Both the position numbers and the translations under genes were made by a program. DNA of 64,000 nucleotides, from the NCBI RefSeq assembly GCF_004803895.1, contig NZ_CP021978.1, positions 186,001 to 250,000 on the forward strand, written 5' to 3'. Within the stretch, counting starts at the first letter, position 1. Each line of letters starts with the position of its first letter. The notes beneath the pieces were generated by a model that was not told where the DNA came from, searched no databases, and saw nothing but the letters and a program-made list of their open reading frames with translations. The DNA is from Streptomyces hawaiiensis. Its GTDB lineage: Bacteria > Actinomycetota > Actinomycetes > Streptomycetales > Streptomycetaceae. Of this stretch, positions 18,071 through 26,742 are shown in pieces.

Positions 18071-18766
18071 ATGCGTATCGCAGTCTTCGGCGCCAACGGA
18101 CCGACCGGCCGCCACCTCACCGACCAGGCCCTCGCCGCCGGCCACGAGGTCGTCGCCGTGACTCGCCGCCCCGGCTCCCTCCTCCCCGGGCGGCAAGGCC
18201 TCGCCGTGGCCGTCGCCGACGCCACCGATCCGGCGGCCGTCGACGCCGCGATCGCCGGGACGGACGCCGTCCTGTCCGCGGTGGGCGCGCGCTTCAGCAA
18301 GGAGACCATCACCACGTACTCGGCGAGCGCCACGGCCATCACCGAGGCCATGACCCGCCATGGCATCAAGCGGCTGCTCGCCATCAGCTCCAGCATCGCC
18401 GACCCTAACTGGCGTCCCACCGGCGCGCACTTCTTCAACCATGTGCTCGACCCGCTGGTGAACCGACGCCTCGGCAGCACCCTCCACGAGGACATGCGCC
18501 GCATGGAGGCCGTGATCCGTCAGACGGACCTCGATTGGACCCTCGTCCGGCCCTCGGGCCTCTTCGAGCACCCCGTCGTCACGGACTACCACGCTGCCGA
18601 GACCAGCGCTGACGGCGTCTTCACCGCCCGTGCCGACCTCGCCGCGAGCATGCTGCGCGAGCTGGAGGAACGGCGGTATGTCCGTACGGCCATGGGCGTC
18701 ATCACCACGGCTGTGAAGCCGAACATCGCCAAGCTGATCTGGCACGAAGGCATGAAGAAGAAGTGA
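18071..18766 (+). CDS. NAD(P)H-binding NmrA/SDR-type protein
   Basis: 231 residues beginning with the Rossmann motif FGANGPTGRHL (GxxGxxG form) and VVAVTRRPGSL, typical of atypical short-chain dehydrogenases of the NmrA/NAD(P)-binding 10 group. DAVLSAVGARF and RLLAISSSIA are the usual strand 4 and 5 positions. Such proteins act as NADPH-dependent quinone or flavin reductases or redox sensors. Start ATG has GAAGGGATG upstream. Likely target of the divergent TetR. Confidence 0.87.
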   Translation: MRIAVFGANGPTGRHLTDQALAAGHEVVAVTRRPGSLLPGRQGLAVAVADATDPAAVDAAIAGTDAVLSAVGARFSKETITTYSASATAITEAMTRHGIKRLLAISSSIADPNWRPTGAHFFNHVLDPLVNRRLGSTLHEDMRRMEAVIRQTDLDWTLVRPSGLFEHPVVTDYHAAETSADGVFTARADLAASMLRELEERRYVRTAMGVITTAVKPNIAKLIWHEGMKKK

Positions 18767-18837
18767 ACCGGGCAACTGTCGAACTCCCGGCCGCCATAGG
18801 AGCATTCCTCACCAGCTGTGGTGTCTCGGGACCTTGG

Positions 18838-18945
18838 TTACACGAAGTCCTCGAAGGTGAGCTGCTGTGGGATATCCGCGAGTGGTTCGGGCGGCTGGTC
18901 GAAGACGATCCGGTAGTCGCTACCGGCGGTCCGGCACCCGCTCAT
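18838..18945 (-). other. Unidentified C-terminal coding fragment
   Basis: The minus frame reads SDYRIVFDQPPEPLADIPQQ before TFEDFV and a stop. It reads as a plausible C-terminus. No start or parent gene is visible, since the sequence upstream on this strand is IS481 debris. Family not recognised. Confidence 0.3.
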
Positions 18946-19000
18946 GCGCGGCGTGTACGGCCTTGTCCGCTTGCGCTTCGTACCGGTCGCGGCGAGCGCG

Positions 19001-19228
19001 TCAGCCCAGGTGGTAGACGCCGCCGGTCGGGATGCGTCCGAGTTTCTTGACGTCGACGTGGACCAGGTCGCCAACCCGGTCGTGCTCGTAGCGGATGACC
19101 TCGCGCAGCTGCTCGCCGGTCGGTGGGTCGAGGTCCCGGAGCCGGTTGAGTCCTCGCCTCACCAGGATGCGCTGGACGGTCGCCGGCGCGACGGTGATGC
19201 CGTGCAGCCGTTGAAGGGCGGCGGCTCA
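19001..19228 (-). mobile_element. IS481-family transposase internal fragment
   Basis: The minus frame reads LQRLHGITVAPATVQRILVR, then LNRLRDLDPPTGEQLREVIR and YEHDRVGDLVHVDVKKLGRI with a premature stop. VHVDVKKLGRI is the IS481 DDE region surrounding the first catalytic Asp. The rest of the catalytic domain and both ends are missing. Confidence 0.8.
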
Positions 19229-19573
19229 TTCGAAGCGCCCGTGGGTCCCGGTCCAGCACAGCGCGTGTTGTCAGGATTCGCCACGGCCGAGTACCAGCAT
19301 GAGGTGACCTTGCGGATCCACGGGACAGTTGAGCAGATCCGCGCGCACCTCCCCGCCAGCGTCGCGAGCCTGGAGGAGCACGAGCCCGCGGCCGGCCAGG
19401 ACCCGGCGGCCGAGTACTGGCTGCGCGTCGAGTTGCGGGCGCAGCGGCTCGACTGGTTGCCTCGGATACTCGCCTCACTCGACCGGCCGTTTGTCATCGA
19501 GCGCCCCGCTGAACTGCGCGACCTCGTCATCGCGCTCGCCGATCGCCTCACGTCCTACGCCCGCCAAGCCTGA
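19215..19573 (+). pseudogene. C-terminal fragment of a WYL-domain transcriptional regulator
   Basis: The forward frame carries ATAEYQHEVTLRIHGTVEQI, then AEYWLRVELRAQRLDWLPRI and RPFVIERPAELRDLVIALAD. This is the characteristic C-terminal extension of actinobacterial DeoR/WYL regulators (EVRLRAPAEEVRARLP...). The HTH and WYL core are gone. Its left edge meets the oppositely oriented IS481 fragment, so transposition or recombination cut it. Confidence 0.68.
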
Positions 19574-19610
19574 CAGCGAGGAACCAATGTCATGAGACGG
19601 CACAACTAGC

Positions 19611-19770
19611 CCTCACACGGCCACCTTCCCCACCCTCCGCCCCGACGGAACCCCGCGCGTCACCCGGTCCGCTTCACCTTCGACGCGGCCACCGGCCTGG
19701 TCCGGGTGACCACCCGGGCGGGAGCCCGCATGGCCCGGAACGTGGTGGCGGGCGGCCCTGCCTGCCTGCC
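19611..19770 (+). pseudogene. PPOX-type (F420/FMN) oxidase fragment with a frameshift
   Basis: ATFPTLRPDGTPRVTR in one frame and VRFTFDAATGLVRVTTRAG with ARMARNV in the next match the first strands of pyridoxamine-phosphate-oxidase-like F420 proteins (ATLRPDGSPRVTPVWF...). A single shift at about 19665 joins them. The rest is replaced by an IS5 fragment. Confidence 0.55.
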
Positions 19771-19779
19771 GCACGTCAG

Positions 19780-19986
19780 GGCACAGACGCGGGCACGAAG
19801 ATCGTGGGCAGGAAGCGCAGCATCGTCACCGACACACTCGGACTGCTGCTGGCCGTGCTGGTCATCGCGGCCAGCGTTCAGGACTCCGTGGCCGGCACCC
19901 GCCTCCTCGGCCAGGTCGCAGCCGACGGCCCCACCGTTACCAAGATCTGGGTCGACGGCGGCTACCGCAAGCACTTCGTGGTCCGG
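19780..19986 (+). mobile_element. IS5-family transposase fragment
   Basis: KIVGRKRSIVTDTLGLLLAV, then LVIAASVQDSVAGTRLL and KIWVDGGYRKHFV are the DDE-domain segments of IS5/IS4811-type transposases (GRKRHIVTDTLGLLL...WADGGY). Only the middle of the gene remains. It ends against the stop of the lipoprotein gene on the other strand. Confidence 0.82.
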
Positions 19987-19987
19987 C

Positions 19988-20800
19988 TCAGCCGTTCAGG
20001 ATGCCGCCGACCTCGGTGACGGGGACCGTGTCCGCGGCACGCGGAACCGTCACGCGGACCGGCTCACCGATGTCCGACAGGGCCATGGTCAGCGTCACCC
20101 GCGCACCGGACATGTTCACACTCATGCGGATCTGTACCAGCCGTCCCTGGCCGTCGACCCACGCGTCGGCGAAGACCGGGAGGTCGCTGCCCAGGGTGTC
20201 GCGGGCCTGGTTCATCTTCGTGCGCACGTCCGGGGCCATGCGCAGGGTGATGGTCCGGTGGTCGAGGATGCCGCGGTAGCGCACGGCGCGCACCCCCTGG
20301 ATGTTCTCCTCGCCCTCCCGGGAGATCTTGCGCATGGCGGCGATCTGCTGCAGGACGTGCTCGGGGTCGTTGAGCGGGGCCCGCAGCAGGTAGTGGGCCT
20401 TCGCCTGGCCCCGGGACATGACCCCCCAGGTATCCTCGCCGATTCCCTGGACACCGCTGATGTAGATCTTGCTGTCCGCGAATATCTGGTCGCTGTGGTC
20501 GATGGCGCCGCCCGGGAGGTCGACCGCCAAGTGGCCCTTGTCCGCGGCGAAGTCGAAGCCACCGGTGATGGTGAGGACGTACACCTGACCCTCACCCTCC
20601 AGTTCGAACTTCTGGCGGAACCCGGCCCTGTCCTCACGGAGAGCCGCGACGGCCGCTCGTACGGCGGAGCCGGAGCCGGAAGACGGTGACGATGACGATG
20701 ACCCGGCCGCGGACTTGTCGCGGTTACCGGCATCAGTCGTGGAACAGCCGGCGCACAGCAGCGTGGCGGCAGCGGCGGCAAGCACGAGAGGACGGCGCAT
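19988..20800 (-). CDS. LppX/LprAFG-like lipoprotein
   Basis: 270 residues from ATG 20800. The N-terminus is a lipoprotein signal (MRRPLVLAAAAATLLCAGC) with lipobox LCAGC and acylated Cys19, then a Ser/Gly-rich linker. The mature part resembles actinobacterial lipid-carrier lipoproteins. It has alternating strands such as YVLTITGGFDF and HLAVDLPGGAI and a segment IYISGVQGIGEDTWGVM. Predicted role: surface lipoprotein binding a hydrophobic ligand or sensing the envelope. A ten-codon upstream extension is open but has no better start. Confidence 0.82.
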   Translation of the reverse strand: MRRPLVLAAAAATLLCAGCSTTDAGNRDKSAAGSSSSSPSSGSGSAVRAAVAALREDRAGFRQKFELEGEGQVYVLTITGGFDFAADKGHLAVDLPGGAIDHSDQIFADSKIYISGVQGIGEDTWGVMSRGQAKAHYLLRAPLNDPEHVLQQIAAMRKISREGEENIQGVRAVRYRGILDHRTITLRMAPDVRTKMNQARDTLGSDLPVFADAWVDGQGRLVQIRMSVNMSGARVTLTMALSDIGEPVRVTVPRAADTVPVTEVGGILNG

Positions 20801-21703
20801 GGAAATCTCCGAAAATTCTTGGGCGAGCACTTGGCCACGGCGGCACCGCCTCGCACCGAGATCTTACGGAGTCGCGCACAGCGCGGGACGTTCGCGCACT
20901 GGCACGGGTGACCCTCCAGAACTTCGATCTGCCTCGCCCCGTACTTCGCGTCGCGCCGTTCGCCACGGCGCAGGCTCATGGAGTCAGGCAGCGCTGGCGG
21001 CCTGATAGCCGCCTACCGCTCAATACCCATTCTCGATCTTGATAGTGAGGAGGCGGCTCTCATCGGCTTCCTGCGGCACGGTGCATTGCAGCCACTGCTG
21101 GATCGCTCGCACCGCGTTTGTGTAGGCGTCGGCACGGTCACCGGTGCTGATTGCTGCCAGATGCCCGGTGAGCTGCTTCAAGATGTCGTCTGCCGCCAGG
21201 TAGGAACCCTCGGGAGCGAGTCAAGGCGACGGGGTGGAGGCGTGGAGGCCTTCGCCTCCTACACGGGCGGGCAGTTCAGCGGGGGCAATGCCCTCGCGAA
21301 GACGGTGCAGTAGCCGAACTGGTAGAGCTGACGGTTCGGGAAGATGTCACTGGTCACTGTGCTACTCCGTCAGGTTCCTTGTTGCGGGCTTCAGCCGTTG
21401 CTGGCCCGGCCGGCTGCATGGGATCACCAATTGCATCTTGTTTCCTGCGTCGGCCCGACAGCCCTTTCCGGCGCCGTCAGCCCGACGTGACGCCCTGCTG
21501 AGCGCCGCTCTGCTGCGCCTTGGCGAAGGGGTACTCGTCACACTGGATCGGCTTCGGAGTAGAAGGAGAAGGGTCAGCGGCTTACGGCGAGGCCAACGCT
21601 AAGACCCTCTACCTATCACCGAACGTCTGAGAACCTGCAGCAGGCCCGCACTGCGGCCCCGTTGCGCCAGGATTGAACGGGCCTGCTCAAAGCCGCGCAG
21701 CAG
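20801..21703. other. Intergenic region with one possible coding remnant
   Basis: On the minus strand, 21225-21020 reads LAPEGSYLAADDILKQLTGH, then AISTGDRADAYTNAVRAIQQ and a tail ending IKIENGY. It looks like a genuine C-terminus, but a stop lies just before it and no start is visible. A second stretch at 21345-21275 minus (RQLYQFGYCTVFA) may belong to the same lost gene in another frame. Nothing else recognisable. Confidence 0.35.
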
Positions 21704-22170
21704 GTGCTCGTGGACCGGTGCATGCAGCTTCGCGGCGCCGCCGGACCGCCTCCCCTGCAAGAGGTGTTGTTCGGGACCGGCCGGGCTGAACTGTCGGTCA
21801 CGCTCGCCACCGGCTACACCGTCCGCGCCCACACCGACGGCTGCCTGGCCGAAGCCCACCGCTACCTCTACGGCGACCAGGGCCGTTGGTTTCGCGCCGA
21901 GGTCACCGTCAACAACCTGCGGCCCGAGGTTCAGGCCCAACTCGGCGACGATCCGAACTACCGGGCTGCTCTGACCCGCCGGGCCGCCTGCGCCGACCAC
22001 GACACCGCGTGTATCCGGGCAAGCGGACTGCAGCAGCAGGCACGGCTGGAGCCGGCCCGGCTCGCCCGGGTCCGCGCCGCGCACCGCGACGACATCGCCA
22101 CCTATGACCGCCCGCGCGACCGCGCAGTGCACCGCGCGGCCGACCTTGTGGCCGGCCGCCCCATCCCCCA
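21704..22170 (+). pseudogene. Unidentified Streptomyces protein, 3' end lost
   Basis: The frame from GTG 21704 encodes well-formed protein (VLFGTGRAELSVTLATGYTV, then EAHRYLYGDQGRWFRAEVTV and NNLRPEVQAQLGDDP). It has no stop of its own and runs into the next gene's sequence, so the C-terminus appears to be lost by a small deletion or shift near 22150. Family not recognised, no signal peptide. Confidence 0.45.
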
Positions 22171-22190
22171 CGGAAAGGCGCCTCTCCCTC

Positions 22191-22568
22191 GTGATCACAA
22201 GCAGGCTGTTCACTTCCGTCGCCGCGGCGATCCTCGCTCTCACCGGCGCCCTCGCCGTGGCTGCCCCTGCCAGGCGCGGCCGATTGCCCCAGCGGCCCAT
22301 TCTGCGCCTGGGAGCACGTCGACTTCCAGGGCCAGCAGGGGAACTGGCACGGCGCCGACGGCTGGTGGGAGGGCTACATCGCCGACACCGACTCCTCCTG
22401 GGCGAACCACGGCATCGAGGGTCCAGGGATCCCGGCTTTCGTGCAGGTCTACGAAGATGCACATCAGGGCGGCGACATGACCATCTGCCTCGCTCCGGCC
22501 AGGAGGTCAGTTGGAACGGCGTGGCCAACGACCGCGGCGACTCCCACAAGTGGGCCATGAGCTGCTGA
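22191..22568 (+). pseudogene. Peptidase inhibitor I36-like secreted protein with two frameshifts
   Basis: GTG 22191 starts a signal peptide (LFTSVAAAILALTGALAVAA). After one base shift near 22270 the mature part reads ADCPSGPFCAWEHVDFQGQQ, then NWHGADGWWEGYIADTDSSW and GGDMTICLAP. A second shift near 22500 restores the first frame for the end GQEVSWNGVANDRGDSHKWA. CPSGxFCAW...DFQG is typical of Streptomyces I36-type beta-gamma-crystallin inhibitors. The two shifts compensate each other, so either a recent double mutation or two sequencing errors. Confidence 0.72.
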
Positions 22569-22580
22569 AATACCACTCAG

Positions 22581-22622
22581 CGCCGAGGGCCCTGCCAGCC
22601 CTGCTCGGCAGGGCCCTCGGCG
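22581..22622. terminator. Strong bidirectional intrinsic terminator
   Basis: A 16-bp perfect inverted repeat (CGCCGAGGGCCCTGCC and its complement) with a 10-nt loop, followed by TTTC on the plus strand. It sits 12 nt after the I36 stop and 39 nt before the stop of the convergent flavoprotein gene, so it can end both transcripts. Confidence 0.85.
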
Positions 22623-22661
22623 TTTCATCACGGCCCCGCGCGCGGAGGCGTTGAGGGCCCG

Positions 22662-24068
22662 TCACGAGCCGCAGCAACCGCCCGCCGGAACTTCTTCGGC
22701 CCCCGCCTGATGCGCGGCCGCCGATGCACCGAGCTGGACCGACTGGGGCGCCGGGGCGCAGCAGCCGCCGGTCTGGTTGGTCTCGGGGGCGTGGGCGTCG
22801 AACAGCCCGGCCCCTCCGCACACCCCTGTCTCCGGGAGGGTGAGTTCGACGCGATCGGCGGACGCGAGGTCCTCGGCGATGGCGGCGGCGACGGAGCGGA
22901 CCTGCTCGTAGCCGGTCATGGCCAGGAAGGTCGGGGCGCGGCCGTATGACTTCATCCCGACCAGGTACGCGCCCTGTTCGGGGTGGGACAGTTCGCGGTG
23001 GCCGTGGGGGTAGACGGTGCCGCAGGAGTGCTGGTTCGGGTCGATCAGCGGTGCCAGCTCCACCGGTGCTTGCAGACGCTCGTCCAGGCCGAGGCGGATC
23101 TCGGAGAGGAACGACAGGTCGGGGCGGAAGCCGGTCAGCACGATGACCTCGTCGACCGGGTCCGAGCGGCGGCCGTCCTCACCCATGAGCACGAGGCGGC
23201 CGTCGCCGTCGCGCTCGATCGCGTCGGTGCGGAAGCCGGTCACTGCGTCGGCGTACCCGTCGTCGACGGCGGCCTTCGCCGCCAGGCCGAGCGCGCCGCG
23301 GGCGGGCAGCTGGTCGGCTTCGCCGCCGCCGAAGGTGGAGCCGGAGATGCCCCGGCGCAGGATCCACACCCCGTGCGTGCCCTTCCCGTCGTCGGCCTGG
23401 GCCAGGTCGGCCAGGTAGGCGAGCGCGGTGAAGGCGGAGGCTCCGGAGCCGATGACCGCGACGCGCTTGCCCGCATACCGCGCCCGGGCCTTCGGGTCCT
23501 TGAGGTCGGGGACGCGGTAGGCGATGCGGTCGGCCGCCGCGCGCTCACCGAGGGCGGGCAGGCCGCTGGCGCCGGCGGGGCTCGGGGTGGTCCAGGTGCC
23601 GGAGGCGTCGATCACGGCGCGGGCGAACAGGCGCTCCTCCAGGCCGTCGGTGTAGGTGACGTGGACGACGAAGGGCTGGGTGGCGCGGTCGGCGTCGACG
23701 ATCCGGTCGCGGCCGGCCCGGGAGACGCCGGTGACGGTGGCGCCGAAGCGCACCCGCGCGCCGAGGACGTCGGCCAGCGGCTGGAGGTACTGCTCGGCCC
23801 AGTCCCCGCCGGAGGGGTAGGTGGCCTGGTCCGGCTTGGTCCAGCCGGTCGGGGCCAGCAGCTTCTCGGCCACCGGGTCGGTCAGCTCCCCCCAGGTGGA
23901 AAACAACCTGACATGCGACCAGTCGCGCACCGCGGCTCCGGCAGCCTCTCCGGCCTCCAGGACCAAGGGCTCGATGCCGCGTTCGGTCAGGTGGGCGGCG
24001 GCGGCCAGACCGACCGGCCCGGCTCCGATCACGACGACGGGCAGCTCGGTGATGGCGGGCGCGTTCAC
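22662..24068 (-). CDS. ArsO-like FAD/NADPH flavoprotein with Cys-rich tail
   Basis: GTG 24068 (GAGGAG upstream) gives 468 residues. FAD motif VVIGAGPVGLAAAAHL is at the N-terminus. A second Rossmann motif, VAVIGSGASAFTAL, binds NADPH, and VIVLTGFRPDLSF is the ATG-like segment of flavin monooxygenase-type proteins. The C-terminus has two vicinal Cys pairs (GGCCAP and GGCCGS, the last residues), fitting arsenic or metal binding. Similar flavoproteins (ArsO/ArsT-like) recur in actinobacterial ars operons. A 30-bp ArsR-type operator lies 61 nt upstream, shared with a divergent decayed copy. Substrate not proven. Confidence 0.82.
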   Translation of the reverse strand: MNAPAITELPVVVIGAGPVGLAAAAHLTERGIEPLVLEAGEAAGAAVRDWSHVRLFSTWGELTDPVAEKLLAPTGWTKPDQATYPSGGDWAEQYLQPLADVLGARVRFGATVTGVSRAGRDRIVDADRATQPFVVHVTYTDGLEERLFARAVIDASGTWTTPSPAGASGLPALGERAAADRIAYRVPDLKDPKARARYAGKRVAVIGSGASAFTALAYLADLAQADDGKGTHGVWILRRGISGSTFGGGEADQLPARGALGLAAKAAVDDGYADAVTGFRTDAIERDGDGRLVLMGEDGRRSDPVDEVIVLTGFRPDLSFLSEIRLGLDERLQAPVELAPLIDPNQHSCGTVYPHGHRELSHPEQGAYLVGMKSYGRAPTFLAMTGYEQVRSVAAAIAEDLASADRVELTLPETGVCGGAGLFDAHAPETNQTGGCCAPAPQSVQLGASAAAHQAGAEEVPAGGCCGS

Positions 24069-24128
24069 GGCGACTCCTCGGTGTTTCGACATCCGTCGAT
24101 GGCTTGCGCCGCCAGCATGCCACCTGTA

Positions 24129-24158
24129 TTGATGAGCGTCAACATAGACATTCATCGA
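24129..24158. promoter_or_regulatory. ArsR1-type operator, copy 1
   Basis: A 30-bp site: imperfect arms TTGATGA and TCATCGA flank the core GTCAACATAGAC (24138-24149). The same 12-bp core and geometry recur at 25051-25080 over the arsR1 start. The site lies between the divergent flavoprotein genes, so ArsR1 can repress both. Confidence 0.75.
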
Positions 24159-24174
24159 AATCAGAAGCTTCGTT

Positions 24175-25021
24175 TTGGAGCACGTCGACGTCGCGGTGAT
24201 CGGCGGCGGGCAGTCCGGGTCGGCCACCGCCCACGCCCTGCGCGGGAGGGCCTTCAGCCCGTGACAGTGGAGGCGTCGGACCGTGCGGACGGATCGTGGC
24301 CGCGCTGCTACGACAGCCTCACCCTGTTCTCGCCCGCCCGGTACAGCCCCCTGGCCCGCATGACGTTTCCCGGCGGTAATCCGGACCGCCACCCGCACCG
24401 GGACGAGGTCGTCGCCTACCTGACTACCTACGCGGCCCGCCTGGATGCCCACATCCGTACCGACCGCCGGGTCACCGCCGTGGGGCGCGACGACGGCGCG
24501 TTCGAAGTGGGCTTGAAAGGCGGCGGTCGGCTCGCGGCGCGGGCCATGGTCGCGGCACCGGACACCTTCGGCCGACCGCACAGGCCGCACAGGCCGGATC
24601 TGCCGGGCCTGAAGAAGTTCACCGGCCGGGTGCCGCACGCCGCCGACTACCGGAGCCCGGAGCCGTTCGCCGGGCAGCGGGTGATCGTGGCGGGAGGATG
24701 CCCCGGACCTGCGGGAGCTGAGCAGCACCATTGAGGGCGACAAAGTCACCTGGGCCGACGGAAGCATGGAGAAGGTGGACACGATCCTCCTCGCCACCGG
24801 CCACCGGCCACCGGCCGGACCTGCCCTACCTGACCGGCCTGAGCGCGCTCGGCAAGACGGGGCACCCGCTCCACCACGACGGAGTCTCACCCGGCCATCG
24901 GGGCCTGGCGTTCGCGGGGGTCGGAGTGGCAGCGCAGCCTGTCCTCGAACTCACTGCGTGGGTCGGCCGGGACGTGAGACGCGTTGCGCGGCGCCTGGCC
25001 GCCCATCTGTCACGGAGCTGA
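24175..25021 (+). pseudogene. Decayed ArsO-like flavin monooxygenase
   Basis: The TTG start opens LEHVDVAVIGGGQSGSATAH (FAD site). A shift near 24240 leads to GLQPVTVEASDRADGSW, then LFSPARYSPLARM and DRHPHRDEVVAYLTTYAARL. The middle NADPH-binding section is deleted at about 24695. After it come TWADGSMEKVDTILLATGHR and, after another shift, HRPDLPYLTGLSALGKTGH to the stop at 25021. Two shifts plus an in-gene deletion of roughly 100 codons make it non-functional. Confidence 0.8.
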
Positions 25022-25050
25022 GCCAGGCCCTGTGGCCTGTTCAGCTTGGT

Positions 25051-25080
25051 TCGACATGTGTCAACATAGACGTATGTCGA
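25051..25080. promoter_or_regulatory. ArsR1 operator, copy 2, overlapping the arsR1 start codon
   Basis: Perfect 7-bp arms TCGACAT and ATGTCGA around the core GTCAACATAGAC (25060-25071). The first three bases of the right arm are the ATG of arsR1. Bound repressor would cover the start region. No ribosome binding site fits upstream, so the message may be leaderless. Confidence 0.8.
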
Positions 25081-25442
25081 ATGCGAAGGTGCTGCCGCTG
25101 CTCGAACCCGCCGGCCAGGCGGTGGTGCCGTGCTGCCCGCCACTGACCGAACGGCCCATGACAGCCGACGAGGCCGAGACGGCCGCGCGGATGTTCAAGG
25201 CACTCGGTGACCCGGTACGGCTGCGCCTGTTCTCTGCGGTCGCCTCGCACGAGGGCGGCGAGGCGTGCGTCTGCGACATCTCCGACGTCGGCGTCTCCCA
25301 GCCGACCGTCTCCCACCACCTGAAGAAGCTCAGGGAGGCCGGCCTGCTCACGTCCGAGCGGCGCGGCACCTGGGTCTACTACCGCGTCGAGCCGTCCGTG
25401 CTCGCCGCCATGGGCAAGCTGCTGACGACTGCCACTTCCTGA
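25074..25442 (+). CDS. arsR: ArsR/SmtB-family arsenic-responsive repressor (arsR1)
   Basis: 122 residues with a winged HTH (MFKALGDPVRLRLFSAVASH, then VSQPTVSHHLKKLREAGLL and ERRGTWVYYRV). The metalloid site is EACVCDIS, the CVC pair in the alpha3 helix as in classical ArsR. An extra CC pair (VVPCCPPL) lies near the N-terminus. It represses until As(III) binds. The operator covers its own start and a sister site controls the flavoprotein promoters 0.9 kb away. ATG at 25074 is favoured because upstream in-frame codons do not look like protein. Confidence 0.9.
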   Translation: MSNAKVLPLLEPAGQAVVPCCPPLTERPMTADEAETAARMFKALGDPVRLRLFSAVASHEGGEACVCDISDVGVSQPTVSHHLKKLREAGLLTSERRGTWVYYRVEPSVLAAMGKLLTTATS

Positions 25443-25454
25443 CCCTCCGATGTT

Positions 25455-25600
25455 GGTCGGCGTGACTGCGGGCTCGGCACCGCGAAGACGCTCGGCTGGA
25501 CCGGGAGCAGGAACACCGGCCCCGACACTCCGACGGGCGCGGTGACCACGGCGATCAGCAGCCCGGAGGTCGGCCCTCCCAGCGCCATCCACGTGCCCAC
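25455..25600 (-). pseudogene. N-terminal stump of a TauE/SafE-type permease
   Basis: The minus frame reads GLLIAVVTAPVGVSGPVFLL then PVQPSVFAVPSP, with AVTPTN in the next frame. This is the first membrane hairpin of sulfite exporter TauE/SafE proteins (PVGVSGAVFLLP...VTPTNLL). A shift and a truncation leave about 45 residues. Confidence 0.6.
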
Positions 25601-25676
25601 CGCCGCCCCCGCCCGTCGATCACCGGACCAGTGTCAGCGGACCGTCAGCCGGTGCGGCCGCTCTGCAACGAGACGT

Positions 25677-26396
25677 TCACGAGCGGCAGTCGCATCCGAG
25701 GCGGCAGCCACACGCGACGGCCTCGGCGCCGGCGGGCGGCGCCACCGCGGCGGGGGCTGCGCAGCAGCCCTTGCCCTGCCAGGCCTCGCGGCCTTCCTTC
25801 ACCGCGATGGCGGCGATGGCCAGGGCGGCGGTCGGGTCGGCCCAGGCCCAGCCGAGGGTGGCGTTGAGGACCAGACCGAGAAGGACCACGGCGGACAGGT
25901 ACGTGCAGAGCAAGGTCTGCTTGGAGTCCGCCACCGCACTGGCGGAGCCGAGTTCGCGTCCGGCCTGGCGCTGCGCGGCGGACAGGAACGGCATCACGGC
26001 CAGGGAGAGGGCGGCGAGCACGATGCCAGGGAGGGAGCGTTCGGCCTCGCCGGTGCCGGCCAGGGCGCGCACGGCATCGACGGTGACGTACGCGGCGAGC
26101 GCGAAGAACGACACCGCGATGATCCGCAGCGTCGTCTTCTCCCTGGCCTCACGAACGGCGTGCTCGCGGGCGGAGAACTGCCAGGCCACCGCGGCGGCGG
26201 AAGAGACCTCGATGACGGAGTCCAGGCCGAAGCCGATCAACGCCGTGGATGAGGCGAGCGTGCCCGCGGTGATGGCTACGATCGCCTCGATGACGTTGTA
26301 GGTGATCGTCGCCGCAACCAGCAGCCGTATCCGCCTGGCAAGCGCCTCCCGACGGGCCGGGGCAGAGCCGAGCGATATCGATGTCTCCGCGCTCAT
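25677..26396 (-). CDS. CDF-type cation transporter with Cys-rich C-terminus
   Basis: 239 residues, with about five or six hydrophobic segments (IRLLVAATITYNVIEAIVAI, ALIGFGLDSVIEVSSAAAV, IIAVSFFALAAYVTVDAV, TYLSAVVLLGLVLNATLGWA, ADPTAALAIAAIAVKEG). GFGLDSVIE and WADPTAA hold the acidic residues of the cation diffusion facilitator transport site. The tail has seven Cys (GKGCC, ACGCRLGCDC) that could bind thiophilic metals. The upstream CmtR-like repressor ends only 2 nt before its start, so regulator and exporter form one operon for Cd/Pb/Zn or a similar ion. Confidence 0.85.
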   Translation of the reverse strand: MSAETSISLGSAPARREALARRIRLLVAATITYNVIEAIVAITAGTLASSTALIGFGLDSVIEVSSAAAVAWQFSAREHAVREAREKTTLRIIAVSFFALAAYVTVDAVRALAGTGEAERSLPGIVLAALSLAVMPFLSAAQRQAGRELGSASAVADSKQTLLCTYLSAVVLLGLVLNATLGWAWADPTAALAIAAIAVKEGREAWQGKGCCAAPAAVAPPAGAEAVACGCRLGCDCRS

Positions 26397-26398
26397 GG

Positions 26399-26734
26399 TC
26401 AGCAGCAGCCCTTCGTCTCGGCGTCGGGGCAGGTGCGCTCGGCCTCGACGGCGACCACGGCGGTGCGAAGGTCGTCCAGCGCATGGCCGAGACGTTCGTC
26501 GGCCAGTTCGTAGCGGGTGCGGCGCCCGTCCGGCACGGTGACGACCAGTCCGCAGTCCCGCAGGCACGCCAGATGGTTCGACAGCCTCGTGCGGGAGATC
26601 CCGAGGGCGTCCGCAAGGTCGGCGGGATAGGCAGGGGCTTCGCGCAGGGCGAGCAGGATGCGGCAGCGGATCGGGTCGGCGAGCGCGCGGCCGAAGCGGG
26701 CCAGCACCTCGATATCGGAGGCAACAGTCAGCAC
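26399..26734 (-). CDS. CmtR-like ArsR/SmtB metal-sensing repressor
   Basis: About 111 residues from GTG 26734 (the frame stays open to 26749). The winged HTH reads GRALADPIRCRILLAL, PADLADALGISRTRLSNHLA and CLRDCGLVVTVPDGRRTRYE. It strongly resembles mycobacterial CmtR (GRALADPTRCRILVALL...SNHLSCLRGCGLVV), whose Cys57/61/102 bind Cd or Pb. Cys in RCRI, ACLRDCG and the C-terminal CPDAETKGCC fit that pattern. A perfect 36-bp palindrome lies immediately upstream as candidate operator. It controls the CDF exporter gene. Confidence 0.86.
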   Translation of the reverse strand: MLTVASDIEVLARFGRALADPIRCRILLALREAPAYPADLADALGISRTRLSNHLACLRDCGLVVTVPDGRRTRYELADERLGHALDDLRTAVVAVEAERTCPDAETKGCC

Positions 26735-26742
26735 AGCCACAA

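Noticed and set aside
22662..24890. Extension of the ArsO-like gene to a 742-codon ORF
   Set aside because: The extra 270 codons run through the divergent promoter, the operator and the antisense of the decayed copy. GTG 24068 with GAGGAG is the credible start.
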